Shown here piece by piece: positions 11,421 through 22,675 of a stretch of DNA of 64,000 bases (position 1 is the stretch's first letter; the number at the start of each line of letters is the position of its first letter). Location of the stretch: positions 59,321,514 to 59,385,513 of the forward strand of contig CM037782.1 in NCBI GenBank assembly GCA_021229015.1, written 5' to 3'. The DNA comes from Solen grandis (Eukaryota > Mollusca > Bivalvia > Adapedonta > Solenidae). A program made the translations under genes and the position numbers. The notes beneath the pieces are model-generated. The model did no database searches. It had not been told where the DNA came from and worked only from the letters and a program-made list of their open reading frames with translations.

Positions 11421-12612
11421 CTAAGTTTAAACTTTTATCCATGTCATTGATAATATTCTTACGATAGCCATTGATAATATTCTTACAATAAGTAAAGCAT
11501 ATAAGTTTTTGTTATATCATAAAACTGAAACAATACATTTTTCCTTTCTAAACTTTAATATAAACACAACAAGTTTACTTAAATTACATATAATATTACA
11601 TAATCAAAGAATCAATCATACGAACAAGAAATACTATCTAAGTTATTTCTTTAACCTTTCCTCATAGAACACCATGAAAAGACTATGTAAACAGCATAAA
11701 ACCAATCAGCCTGATAACTCGAGGCTGATCAGTTTACTGTTTCTTCGTTAAAGAGTGAAGACCCAATAGTTTATGTCCTATTCCATTATTATTTTATAAC
11801 AAAAATCAAAAGGACATTTCACAGCTTCCATAACCATCTCTATTAGTACCTGCACATGATTAAGAACACTGACCACTCCATTAGAACATATCTTTATCAA
11901 AAACTGTTCAAGTTTTGTTTTCTCATTTTTTTTCTCTTCTCTGAAAAAAAAAAAGTTACTGTGTTACTCTTTTTAAAAGCCCCTCCTCTAACAAAAGCCA
12001 CCCCCAACATTTTTTAGAGAAAAATCAAGCAACCATTCCATTTACATGTACTATGTTTACATATATCGTGCATTGAAAGCCAGAATGGCTCATCAGTCTT
12101 TCTTTTCATACATGCTGATGAACCCTTCTGGCTTACAGTGCAGGAAATGTTTCCAATTGTTTTCCTGATAAGAAATTGATTTATGCTTTAATCCCTGAAT
12201 GCAAAATGTGAGAAGAATTTACACTTCTGAGCAAGTGGGTAACAGGGGTTATTCCGATATCTGTTTTGCATCCTTAGTTCAATTAGGGAAAAAAAAATAG
12301 AGTTTAATTAAACTGAGTTATAGCCAGAATAGGGCTATAATATTACAAATTTATAAACCATACATGTAATAATTAGTACAAAGTATGCATTCATGTCTTC
12401 CATATACCGGTATGATATTCAACAATAAATAACACACATAAAACAGAAATGTACAAACACACGGACAGAAAAATGTCCCATTTTACAAACTGGTAATCAA
12501 ACACTTAAAATAAGCATCATGCATAGCTGATATATTGTTTTTATTGCTTGATGATATTTGAAATTATCACAATAATGTACGTACCCTAACCCTTTATTTC
12601 TAGATGTATCCT

Positions 12613-12854
12613 TTAACCCTTTCCCTCATAGAGGACACCATAAAAAGACCTATGCGAACAGCATAAAACCAGATCAGCCTGCGAGTAACTCACAGGCTGA
12701 TCTGGTTTTATGCTGTTCGCTGCTCCTCAGTGGTCTGGAAATGAGGATTTTGTAAATAAATTTGGTAAGGTTTAACTGTGGTTTTCTGCAGATCAGGCTT
12801 TATATGATACCTACTGAGGGCGTCAAAATGAGTCTATATGAGGGAAAGGGTTAA
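12613..12854 (+). mobile_element. Palindromic MITE, copy 2
   Basis: Bounded by TTAACCCTTTCCCTCATAG and TATGAGGGAAAGGGTTAA. The hairpin core at about 12655-12722 pairs CAGCATAAAACCAGATCAGC with its complement. It is nearly identical to the other four copies, implying recent activity. Confidence 0.88.
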
Positions 12855-14016
12855 CACCATGTGTGACCAGTGAAAAGTTAGATCAGGCTCCAATTCAATT
12901 CCAAGGGAAAAAGAAATACAGGGTTAACTTTAAGGCGGGTTTGGAGGAATGTTTTAGAATGTATTCAACTTACTTTTTATAAAGACATAATTATAAAGAC
13001 ACAAAGACTGCTTTAAGATGAAGGTGAGGCTGGACATTTGTGATCAACAACCCAATCAGATGGTAAAATCTTGTATCTGGCTACAGAGGTTAATATTACA
13101 TTTTTGTTATCATACGCTTCTTTTCTCACTCAGTTTACTTTATGAGATAAGAATGATGAAAAGTGTTCCGACCTTACTTAAGATATTAGTTACTACATAG
13201 AGGAAATTTTTGGAGGAATTAGAGCCAGATTGAAAAAAATTCTCACTTTGAACAGGATTAACAATGTTACTTTCTCACCATAAAACATGCAGCAAACAGC
13301 CTTAAGTCTGCCCAGCCTGGATGATGAAGCTAAATTGTATGTCTTACAGGCTGATCAGGTTCAACACTGGCGGTGTAGGTTATTCTCAATGTAATTTTTA
13401 TGTGATGAAGTGTAAGAAAACATGAGGCCAAGCAGATTAATAAAGCGGCACAACAGTAGGGATGAAAATCATAGAATATTTCACAATTATCCTACGCTGT
13501 CAATTTAATGCATTACATCGTACTTCCATCATACCCTGTAATTAACATTTTCAATATTTTGTTTTTAGATACATGCGCATGATTGTAACTTACAGAGATG
13601 GTACATTTTGTTCATGTACATTATTATGAAGGTAGAAGGTACATTTTGTTCAAGGTCAAACATGAAGCTAGACAGAACATTTTGTTCAAGGTCAAACATG
13701 AAGCTAGACAGAACATTTTGTTCAGGTCAACATGAAGCAGAGACATTTTGTTATGGTCAACATAGTGGTACATTATGTTTATGCATCATTATGAAGCTAA
13801 ACTGTATATTTTGTATATTGATAATTAAAAATATAGATGGTACTCTAATTTATATTACAAGCATGTTACTTCAGATCTTATTATCTTATGAATATCTTAT
13901 AATGTATGTTCTCAATTACATATCTGGATGGTATTCCCAAAAAGCATTATTACCCAGATGGTACTACAGTATTGAACTACAAATGTATATGTTGGACTAT
14001 CCTACATAGTATAGTA
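12855..14016. other. Intergenic with short 36-38-bp tandem repeats, no gene seen
   Basis: Between 13590 and 13760 an imperfect unit of about 37 bp (ACATTTTGTTCAAGGTCAAA then CATGAAGCTAGACAG) recurs about four times with decay, which explains the 133-codon frame at 13608-14009. The rest is AT-rich without recognisable coding content. Confidence 0.5.
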
Positions 14017-15014
14017 CAGTACAACGCCGCTATATCGTGTTTCTTGGGGTCCAAGCCCAAATACCGCGTTCTATTGGAGCGCGTAGTATGTTTGAGAATG
14101 CTATATGTGTCTTTGTGATAATCGTAAATTCTTGAAAAACCCTAATATAAAGCAATAAACATTATTTTATTTATAGAGTTATTTTAAATAATTCCATAAT
14201 CATTGATTCTGTTTGTTTTTTTGTTTTTTTTATACTGTAATTGCCGATGATTCAGGTTCAGAAAGCAGTGTGTACAGTATGGTGATGTGAAGCGGTTACT
14301 TAACTCTTCAGCATATCTCATTATAATAAATCATACGCCGTCCATTGTTTATCAAAACAATGTCGGTGTGAAAACTGCCATTCCCCTACAATTTATTGCC
14401 ATTTGAAATTAAGCTGAAGTGTACTTATTATGGTGTATCGATATGAGGAGCCCTGTTAATGTTTAAATGACACAAATTACCAAGTAATGCTTATCTAATT
14501 ATCATTTATTGTTTACTTACGGTGAAAAAGATTGGCTATTTTCCGGGACTTTTTAATCCATGGTAAAATTATGTACGCTAGCATAATAAAGAAAAATACC
14601 ATTATTAAGGTTAAGCAGTGGATTTTAGACAATTTTTGTTGAGTTTTATTGAGTATCTGCTTGGTATTGAATGTCCATACCAATTAAATGCTGATTACTG
14701 TGGTTGGATAATTATACCGACAAACCTGCATTGTTGCCGATCATTAACACTCGGTTGCGTAATCATCAACTGCCCCCAAACACAATAGCTTACCACCTGG
14801 GGTGTTTAATTGTTATCACTTCCGCGTATCAGTGCATTAGCATGTTAAATACTGACTGCAAAACTCTTTTAAATACATTTAGATATAGAAGGAGATAGAT
14901 TAGTTTCGCTGTAAGCCTATGAAAATAACGCGATATATTTTTGGGGACAATAGATCAACCACGATATATTGGTCAACGCGAAAAAGCAGTCCGGGATATA
15001 GCGGCGTTGTACTG
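14017..15014. mobile_element. Tigger/pogo-like non-autonomous DNA transposon, 998 bp
   Basis: Inverted termini CAGTACAACGCCGCTATAT at 14017 and its complement ending at 15014, flanked by TA on both sides (14015-14016, 15015-15016). CAGT ends and a TA target duplication are typical of pogo/Tigger members of Tc1/mariner. No transposase frame is visible inside. Confidence 0.85.
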
Positions 15015-15299
15015 TATATCATAACAGGTCAAAACTGTACTGTAGAGTCCATGTGAATAGTCGTGATGCTGCATCCTTTTTTCCTTCAGCTTCTTTTGAA
15101 GCAGAATAAGGGGCAGAATTTCAGCGCAGATCCAATCTTAAACCTCGACACAGCTCAACATCATCAATGCATTATTCTATCCATATTCATCTATCGCTTT
15201 TCCAAATTCTATCCTTCAATTTCCCTAACACACTTTTTCACAATATATCGGACCATGACACTATACCCTCTGTACACGTATAAACAAGTCCCACATCCG

Positions 15300-15526
15300 C
15301 TACAACATTGAACACTTTCCTGTAATGACAGATTTCTTCCCATGAGTCCTCCTCTTACTAGGCTGGAGATGTATTGTTCCTTCATCATTATATGACAGTT
15401 TCACTTTGCCATTTTTCGTTGACTTTTTGTCATGTCTATTCTTAGTCTTTGGAGATGAATAATTTAAATTTCTAGGAGAGTCCCGCAATTCAGAATGGTG
15501 ATTGTTCATATTGTCATTGATGAAAC
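15300..15526 (-). CDS. RAB23: RAB23 terminal coding exon with CaaX-like end
   Basis: The acceptor reads TTTTGCAG before 15526 and the stop is TAG at 15302-15300. It encodes the hypervariable tail, rich in Asn, Ser and Lys, then HLQPSKRRTHGKKS and the final CSML. The basic stretch before a C-terminal cysteine suits membrane attachment after prenylation. Vertebrate Rab23 has the comparable NLRPNKQRTKR segment. Phase 1 junction with the exon at 16237-16323. Confidence 0.93.
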
Positions 15527-18500
15527 CTGCAAAACAAAACAGAACATTTGGTTGGTACAAATATCTGATAACATTCCTTGCTTTGTCCTTCAGTTATTTC
15601 AATTAAAAAAGTTCCATCCTTTACCTTATACAATGTATAGACACTTTGAGGCTATGGCAAAAAGAACTGACCAAGACCAGACAGCTACGTAGCTCAGATT
15701 CTATACAGTCTGCATGGCAAAGAAAAATCCAATTCATATTTCATTTTAAGTTTGGAAAATGAATATTAATCAAGTCATAAATTTGCACATGAATATTCAT
15801 GAGGTAGCTGGTTAAAAAGTGTAAGGTAGTACATGTACTTCCAAAGGATAAAATGTGTTATTAAGCTTTTTTTTTATTATTAAAGGACAGAACAAATTTT
15901 TATTATAGTCTAAGGCATAAGATGTAAACATGATCCAGTCACATCAGCAGATATAGCTATCACTGAAGATGACTGATTCCCCTGCATCCAACCTTGTTTT
16001 CATTTAATGTGATATTAGGACAGGACAGGACTGGACTGGACATAACCGGACATGACGTGGGATTCCTACAAATATAGCTAACATTTTTGTGAAGCGAGGG
16101 CATAACTAGTGGTAAATGACTCACTTAATTGTAGATAAAACATGATGTGAAATCATGTTTTCATGTGGTAAGAGGGTTTAAAGGGTTGCTGTATGACCTC
16201 TGACCCCATGTTTGAGGGGACAAGAGGGATACATACCTGTACCAATCTGATGGAAGCTCTGTTGTTCCTCCTCCTCCTCACTGTTCAACTGCTGTAAATA
16301 CTTCTCCGACAGATATCTGAACACTGCAATAACATAGTAACACAGTCCTGGATTAAACTAAAATATTATATGCAGTATCAATGTTTTACTTATCGTCAGA
16401 GGTCCTAACTGCGCCCCTGTCCTAACTACACCACCTTCCTTTTTTTTTTATCCTGGTCTCACTAGATTTTATCACACGCATAAGCAACTGTGAGATTTTT
16501 TTACTATGTTTCTGTAAATAAACTCAGATGATTTTTGTACAAAATTTTGATTCAAACAGATAAATATTGCAAAATTTATCACGCACCACTCTTTTTATGT
16601 CTTTTTTCTTAATACAAAATGATTTCCACGCAGAATGGCCCTTTTACACTCAAATTTTTAAATAAAAGTATCTCGAACTGCTATGATGTCACCTAGGGGG
16701 CGGAGTTAAGACACACAAAATGATTGCATAATATTTGACTCGTAATGTATTAAATGTTATTTTTGAGTGAATAATTATTTATTAAAGAATTTTTTGAGGG
16801 GTATCAATGTGAATTTGTTAGAATTAATTGGTACGTGAACAGTTTCTATTCTATATATTTTATTTATGTTGCATTTCCTAATTAAATCTTAGAGGGGCGC
16901 AGTTTTGGCACTCAAGGATATATAGTGTAGATCATTTACAGAAAGCTCTATTATAACATGTAAGCCAATATTGAATCACAATAATCAATTTGTGATCTGT
17001 TAAGTTGACTTAGAGGAGCATTTTCATACAATTATGATTTGGTCCATTATAATGTGTTGACTTGGACCCAAACTACAGCATTATAATGGAGCTGTATTTG
17101 TATTTCTCTACCGTAAATTTACTAAATTAGTCCTTAACCTCATTTTTAAGCATGTATTTAATTATGACTTAATGAATATTAACTTACTGAACTTAAATTG
17201 GTATATGAAACAATAAACTGCAGAATCTGAGCCTCAATATTGAATGAGCAAACAGAGAAGACCCTGATCAGATGCAGGAGTTATCTGATCTTGGTTTGCA
17301 CTTTTTGCCAAGGCATCAAAGCAATGTCTTTTGACATCATTCCTTTATCATGACACAAATTGTTGATTTCAGGGTGAAATCATATTACATTCCACTAGAC
17401 TGGTCACCATTTCATATCTGAGCATTTAATAGTATCATAGTTTTGTATGTTGAATCAGTGTTTTGAAATTAATCTGGTGTCATAACTGACACATGTATAC
17501 TGGTTAATCCTTTGTACCCTGTGGAATGTCAACTGAGTTTTCCAGACCAACAGTATCAGATATTCTTTAGTGAAGTGTCAAATGAAAACTTTCTACCACT
17601 GCATTTTTTATTTAACTTTTTTTTGTCCCCTTCATGAATGGCAGAAGGTTGCAGGACACTCTCCAAAGAATGTAAAATAATACAGAAATTAGGCGATTCT
17701 TAAAGAGAATGCATGATTATGCTATCCTCTCACTCAATATCATATGCCATTAACCATTCTTTTTTTCTACCTCCTAATTTTCTTTCACTTTTTAACTTTG
17801 TATAATTTCTCAATAGCAAGTATTTTTCAACCTCTTGGTGGGAATAATAATTCCAAGGCAATTTTTGTCAAAAATTATGCAAAATAGTCAATACCTATAA
17901 ATATTCAATGCTCCCTGTCCCCCAATACTTCTTTCTTGATTTAAATTTGATGGGTGAACAAGTCATGCTGTTATCTTTTATTGATACCATTCTTAAAAAA
18001 TATTTCCTACCTACCTACTGAAAACAGACTGGGATAGGTAACTGCAAACAATAATGCAAAGTATGAATTAGCACCATTACATTATTTATTTTATTGAATG
18101 ATATATTCAAGGGAGATAATTGGATTATTATTAAATCTGACAATACCTCGTTATTACTGGTAACTAACCTTCTTCAACATTTAAGTTATCCTTCACAGAC
18201 GTACGGTAAAACCGCAGTCGCAACTTCTTTGCAAGCGCCTCGGCCTCCTCACTGAAACAAAGGGATTTACATTTTAACAATATGCTACAATATGTGATAC
18301 CATGAAATAAAGGAAAGCACATTTTTAACTATTAATAAAGAAGAACTTATCATACCATGTAATAATATTGTTATTTTCATGCTTATCATTGCTTCAACAT
18401 TATTTCAGTCATATAATGACATCCAGGTATATACAGGTGGAGGAAGATCCACAAGTGCAAAAGATGCATCCATGCTAGAAATGACCAGCAGTGACCAGAC

Positions 18501-20520
18501 CGCAACTCAAACCCAGTGTAGTAAGAATCACACAGTAAGACTTCAGGACCAAAGTCATATCAAATAGGAGACCATGAGCGAGAATTTCTTTAATTTCAAA
18601 AGAAATTTTGAGCCACATACATTATCATTATTAGTACAATGAGTATAATTTTCAATTAAATATGTATACTAATGCAAGAGTTGACATCTATACATTTGTT
18701 GCAAATACAAATATCATCATTTTTGACTTTTTTGGTAGAGGTTACTTTGACCAAAAGAGGGATTTCTGAAATGAATGTGATCTTAAAATGAGATGAAATC
18801 TCAGTTTCCCGACCATGTCCCCACACACAAGTTTCTATCTCAGTATCACGACCATGTCCCCCCACACAAGTTTCCATCTCAGTTTCCCGACCATGTCCCC
18901 ACACACAAGTTTCCATCTCAGTTTCCCGACCATGTCCCCACACACAAGTTTCCATCTCAGTTTCCCGACCATGTCCCCACACACAAGTTTCCATCTCAGT
19001 TTCCCGACCATGTCCCCACACACAAGTTTCCATCTCAGTATCCCGACCATGTCCCCACACACAAGTTTCCACTTACGTCTGTATGACAGCATCGTCTATT
19101 AGATCGATCTTGTTCTGCACGATCACCATACTTATCTCCCCTACCTCATCTTCCACCTGAAACAAACAGAATTGATAGATTAACAAAAATTGAAATTTAT
19201 TGAGCAAGTTTAATATATTTTTGAAAATAAAATCATGATCCATCAAGTGATCATGGGAATTTTATAGTAAATTCATTCAGAGCAAAAGAGCCTATAACTC
19301 AAAGTAAATGGATGTTTGTATCTGCACTGAAATCTTTTTCAGCATTTGAAGGACCATGAGTATCATTTAATGAAGGATGGATTACCTTAAGACCAATTAG
19401 TTTTACAATTTACAAAACAATTTATGGAGTAAATGGGATGAAACTGGGTATCATGTTTTCAATGGTTACAATTCTCCTGTAAAATATATCCTCAACATGT
19501 CTTGCATAGATTAAATTCAGGAAAGTTTAAATCTTCCATATGAATAAAACTATTACCATTAAGAGCTAATTAATAGTAAATTTGTCAAAATATTTGTTAC
19601 AAAAAAGAAAGAATGAAAGTTTTCCTTAAGGGATGAAAGAACATGCTGAACATACCATTATGATGGGTCAGATTTTGCAATCAAAATAAATTAATATTAT
19701 TTTACATGACATGAATAGATAACATGCTTTCATGTGTAATGAATAAATTAAATCTCTCTACTTTGAATGTGACACAAGACAAATTCTCCAAAAAGTGGGT
19801 GAAAATATTTCTTATACATATATTATGATCCACGACAAAAATCTGAAAACTCGATTTTAAAATAACAAAGAGAAAATTTATATCACCTTTCAGTATGACA
19901 AAAGTATATAATTTTGACATTTTTTGTTATTTATTTCATTCATATATTACAGAATAGTCATTCAATTCTTAACAAAGATCATTGCATATTTACCCATACC
20001 ATGCTAAATTTCTTAATTGGACTTGTCCTTTCTTCATTTTGGACTGTACCACTAGTTGTTTATGGGGGGTGCTTGCTGTAAATCTATTGCCTGAATAGCA
20101 AATGTTGCAGACCATGACCAGACTGCACAGATGTGTAGGCTGATCTTGGTCTGCACTGGTTGCAAAGGCAGTTACAAGTTCTCACAGTATTGTATGGGTT
20201 AAATCTGACCATTTTAGTGACTACGCAACTCCTCATTATACCACACTTTCAATGACTTTATTGTCATTTCAATGTGGCTGAAAAGAGAAAGAAATAGTTT
20301 CTGACTATGTATTGTATACACTAGATATCTTGAGACACACTTTAAACACAGAAAGTAGACTTTGGATTGATGTATACAACTGAATATACTTGAGTCAAAC
20401 TTAAATCTGAAGCTGGAAGAAAGTGACATAAAGCGGAACTGACCTTTCTCTTCCATGATTCAACAGCCTCGAAGGAGTCTCTGTCAACTGTTGAGAAAGC
20501 CAGAACACATGCTTGAGCAC
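15300..20520 (-). CDS. RAB23: RAB23 small GTPase gene, visible coding part (five exons)
   Basis: Rab23 is a Rab-family GTPase that negatively regulates Hedgehog signalling and works in ciliary and vesicle traffic. Joining 20444-20520, 19077-19156, 18169-18251, 16237-16323 and 15300-15526 with consistent phases gives about 184 codons that follow vertebrate Rab23 from residue about 81 to the end. Visible hallmarks are GAQACVLAFSTVDRDSFEA, the G4 guanine motif NKID, FYRTSVKDNLNVEE with the G5 region, and a C-terminal CSML box. CSML fits CaaX-type prenylation, with Leu at the end favouring geranylgeranyl; vertebrate Rab23 ends CSVP. About 80 N-terminal residues (P-loop, switch I, WDTAGQ) are not found. 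They should lie between 20520 and the candidate first exon at 36.2 kb, an interval holding an assembly gap. BAG2 is the tail-to-tail neighbour. Confidence 0.93.
16237..16323 (-). CDS. RAB23: RAB23 coding exon (VFRYLSEKYL)
   Basis: 87 nt between a GCAG acceptor and a GTATGT donor. Encodes the end of the GTPase fold (VFRYLSEKYLQQL, vertebrate VFKYLAEKHLQKL) followed by an acidic run of five Glu, then HQIGT, which aligns with the vertebrate SNKIGVF segment. Confidence 0.93.
16401..16912. mobile_element. MITE-like element with AACTGCGCCCCT inverted ends
   Basis: Inverted copies of AACTGCGCCCCT lie near 16407-16418 and 16892-16903, about 510 bp apart. No reading frame. The target duplication is not clear, so the boundaries are approximate. 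Confidence 0.5.
17140..17310 (+). repeat. TGAATATT...GATCAGA family copy
   Basis: ATGAATATTAACTTACTGAA, TTGGTATATGAAACA, GAATCTGAGCCTCAATATTG and GACCCTGATCAGATG occur in the same order as in the copies at 4385 and 22425. Confidence 0.6.
18169..18251 (-). CDS. RAB23: RAB23 coding exon (G5 region)
   Basis: 83 nt, TTTCAG acceptor and GTTAGT donor. Encodes EEAEALAKKLRLRFYRTSVK then DNLNVEE, nearly identical to vertebrate EEAEGLAKRLKLRFYRTSVKEDLNV. TSV occupies the place of the G5 (SAK-like) guanine contact. Confidence 0.95.
18389..18570 (-). repeat. Degenerate SINE related to the copy at 37836
   Basis: TTTCAGTCATATAATGACAT then GGTGGAGGAAGATCCACAAG matches the central part of the SINE at 37853-37905, followed by a decayed tRNA-like region with an AACTCAAACCCAG B-box complement. 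Confidence 0.55.
18802..19073. repeat. Seven-unit 39-bp minisatellite touching a RAB23 splice donor
   Basis: The unit GACCATGTCCCCACACACAA plus GTTTCCATCTCAGTTTCCC (39 bp) is repeated seven times with only a few substitutions (CCCCCC in unit 2, CAGTATC variants in units 2 and 7). The last unit runs into the donor of the exon ending at 19077. Because 39 is divisible by three, both strands stay open and give long artificial frames (13-residue METCVWGHGRETE-type repeats). The exon frame meets TAA at the donor, so the array is intronic. Confidence 0.92.
19077..19156 (-). CDS. RAB23: RAB23 coding exon (NKID motif)
   Basis: 80 nt between a TTTCAG acceptor and a GTAAGT donor. Encodes VEDEVGEISMVIVQNKIDLI followed by DDAVIQ. 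NKID is the G4 motif giving guanine specificity. Vertebrate Rab23 has EVGDIPTALVQNKIDLLDD. The exon's donor is the edge of the 39-bp minisatellite. Confidence 0.96.
20040..20200 (-). repeat. Interspersed repeat pair with 45885-46030
   Basis: GTTTATGGGGGGTGCTTGCT, CTGATCTTGGTCTGCACTGG and GTATGGGTTAA match, in reverse order and orientation, a copy at 45885-46030 that has CCAGTGCAGACCAAGATCAG. It has an AGGGTTAA-like terminus similar to other MITEs here. Confidence 0.55.
20444..20520 (-). CDS. RAB23: RAB23 coding exon (GAQACVLAFST)
   Basis: 77 nt, TTACAG acceptor and GTCAGT donor. Encodes GAQACVLAFSTVDRDSFEAV then ESWKRKV, matching vertebrate GAQACVLVFSTTDRESFEAI. It starts in phase 1 (only GT of the Gly codon), so the preceding exon must end ...YYR plus one base. 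No such exon is visible upstream in the window. Confidence 0.96.
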
Positions 20521-20675
20521 CTGTAATGATAAACAGTCTATGACCAACACGTTTCATGTCCGCACTTTCAATTTTTTTTTATATATATATTTTTTTATAA
20601 TGGTAATATACTGAAATTTCATCTGCTATGTCCCTACCTAATGCCCTACATATTAAAGACATACATATTATAATT

Positions 20676-20836
20676 TTAAGGTAAAGTCACTGTAACGGTT
20701 CTGCTACATTTCGGACCTCATGGCCTTTCACGGAGATAACCAAGTTTTCCTAATGTTTCATTAGGGTACCTGGTTATCTTGTTAGAGGTTAAGTTGTCCA
20801 AGACATAGCGGAACCATAACAGGGACTTTATCTTAA
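20676..20836. mobile_element. Foldback MITE
   Basis: The element pairs along its whole length: TTAAGGTAAAGTCACTGTAA at one end against TTATGGTTCC...AAAGTCCCTG at the other, and an inner GATAACCAAG...CATTAGG pair around a short loop near 20755. It is about 160 bp, non-coding. Confidence 0.75.
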
Positions 20837-22160
20837 ATTATATGTCCCTCATTACCATGCCCTGATGTTGTATTACCATGTTTTATTTTATGTTTAGATA
20901 TTCAAAAGGTTCAAAATATGTGTATATGAATACTGTAAGACTAGGACAAATCAAAGACACATTCATTGCTTGTTTTCTTTAAAGGGGTAATACTGTATGA
21001 TTTGTTTCTACATCCATTAGTATGCAACTGTATGCAATCATTTTAAAATAGCAAATAAATATTCTAAGCCTTTATGCTGTGTCTATATTGTTGATATCTT
21101 GAGGTTAGCGGGATATACCCTGAACTGTAGTTGTGGACTTTTGTGATGTGTACTTATTTCCAATAAAAACACTATACTTTGAAATTTAATCAGGTATTTA
21201 CATTCAAAAACTAGTACAAGCAGACGTGTATCTTTCATACACCAGCTCATAAGTATGTACCCTGAGCAATTTTAAGATCTTAAGGTTGAGAAATTCCTCT
21301 TCCTTAATACATGGTATTATTTACACTCACATGACAAGCTGTTGTATTTATACAAAACATACCAACATTTAAATAAACAAAAAATGAAACACTTAAAAGG
21401 TATAGAAATGTTCTCTTTGCCAGGTGAATATATCCAGTGATGACATGACAGATTGCTACTTGATATCACACATACAGTCTTAAATCACAGCCGTATCCTA
21501 ACCACAACTTAACCTGTATCCACTCATTCCCAGGACCTCTTCACTTACTCATCCTTGAACAGGTAACAGCTGATATGAAACCTGATTTCATTTAACAACG
21601 AACATGAAAGTATTTAACTTAAACATTTTTTTCCAATTAAATATTAAAAACAATCATTAACGATTAACTCCCCCAAAAGAAGTATTTTATAAGCAGATAC
21701 AGCATATTTTCAATGTCTGATACAATTAATAAAAACTAAAATGTATTTACTGATTTATTAATTACAAAAATTGACCTTTTTTAACTCAGCTATCATATTT
21801 TGCCAGTTCTGAATGGTTATCCAATCATATCGCTGGGATATCATGTGATATGATGTTTGACATGCTTTACATGAAAGAAAACATGGGTTTGCTTGTGATA
21901 CTGTCATTAGAAGCTGACCTTGCCATGACAGGAAAGTAATCCCTTAAGCAGGGGCTTAGATTTTTTAAAGGAGAGACTGGGATATCTGTTTCAATGATAC
22001 ATCTGATCTTTTGCATCAGTTACCATGACAACAATCTTGTTTTAAATTCTGACAGAGGATACTGTACTTTTTTTCTACTGACATTCCTTCTCAAACATGT
22101 CTTCATCCTTTACACATCTTTCTGAATATTCTTTTGATGCTGGATAGATGTTTTCCATGT

Positions 22161-22402
22161 TTAACCCTTTCCCTCATAGAGGACACTAAGAAAAGACCTA
22201 TGCGAACAGCATAAAACCAGATCAGCCTGCGAGTAACTCGCAGGCTGATCAGGTTTTATGCTGTTCGCTGCTCCTCAGTGGTCTGGAAATTAGGATTTTG
22301 TAATTAAATTTGGTACGGTTTAACTGTGGTTTTCTGCAGATCAGGCTTTATGTGGTACCTATTGAGTGCGTCAAAATGAGTCTATATGAGGGAAAGGGTT
22401 AA
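22161..22402 (+). mobile_element. Palindromic MITE, copy 3
   Basis: Ends TTTAACCCTTTCCCTCATAG and ATGAGGGAAAGGGTTAA. Its core GCCTGCGAGTAACTCGCAGG is a perfect palindrome in this copy. It is followed at once by a TGAATATT family copy (22425-22675). Confidence 0.88.
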
Positions 22403-22424
22403 AACACGGATTTAACCATTTACC

Positions 22425-22675
22425 CCATGAATATTCATGTCCAAATTAATTTCATGATTTAATAAATATTGATTTACAAAACTTTAAATGGTATATGAAA
22501 CAAGGGATTTTTATGCCGTGCAGACTATGTAGGATCTGAGCTACAATATTGTGTGAGCAAAAAGGAGACCCTGATCAGACAGCTCCTATAGGACCCTGAT
22601 CAGACAGCGATCTGGTCTGGGTCTGCTCTGTTTGCTAATGCGTCAAAATGAGTCTATATGAGGTAAAGGGTTAAC
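22425..22675 (+). repeat. TGAATATT...GATCAGAC family, best copy
   Basis: Contains GAATATTCATGTCC, GGTATATGAAACAAGG, GTGCAGACTATGTAGGATCT and a duplicated ACCCTGATCAGACAGC. It ends GTCAAAATGAGTCTATATGA then GGTAAAGGGTTAA, identical in kind to the end of the palindromic MITE. Confidence 0.65.

Larger units (their letters stand above)
8605..12612. other. Intergenic, repeat-derived, no gene seen
   Basis: Contains a SINE-like segment (about 8900-9060), a CAGGTGACAC family copy (about 9333-9440), a perfect-centre palindrome (9897-9977), a TGAATATT family copy (9975-10190), a SINE (11282-11420) and a degenerate relative of the palindromic MITE (about 11650-11760). Short frames at 10262-11100 are AT-rich and unsupported. 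Confidence 0.5.
16324..18168 (-). other. RAB23 intron with a TIR-bounded element
   Basis: Contains a MITE-like unit (16401-16912) and a TGAATATT family copy (17140-17310). The remainder is AT-rich with no coding signal. Confidence 0.6.

Noticed and set aside
18802..19073. Regular repeat spacing that superficially resembles a CRISPR array
   Set aside because: Units are contiguous with no unique spacers, in an animal intron, so it is a minisatellite.
18656..19102. Long open frames on both strands with 13-residue repeats (METCVWGHGRETE-type and its complement)
   Set aside because: They are translations of a 39-bp minisatellite whose length is divisible by three. The array is intronic in RAB23; reading from the exon meets TAA at the donor.
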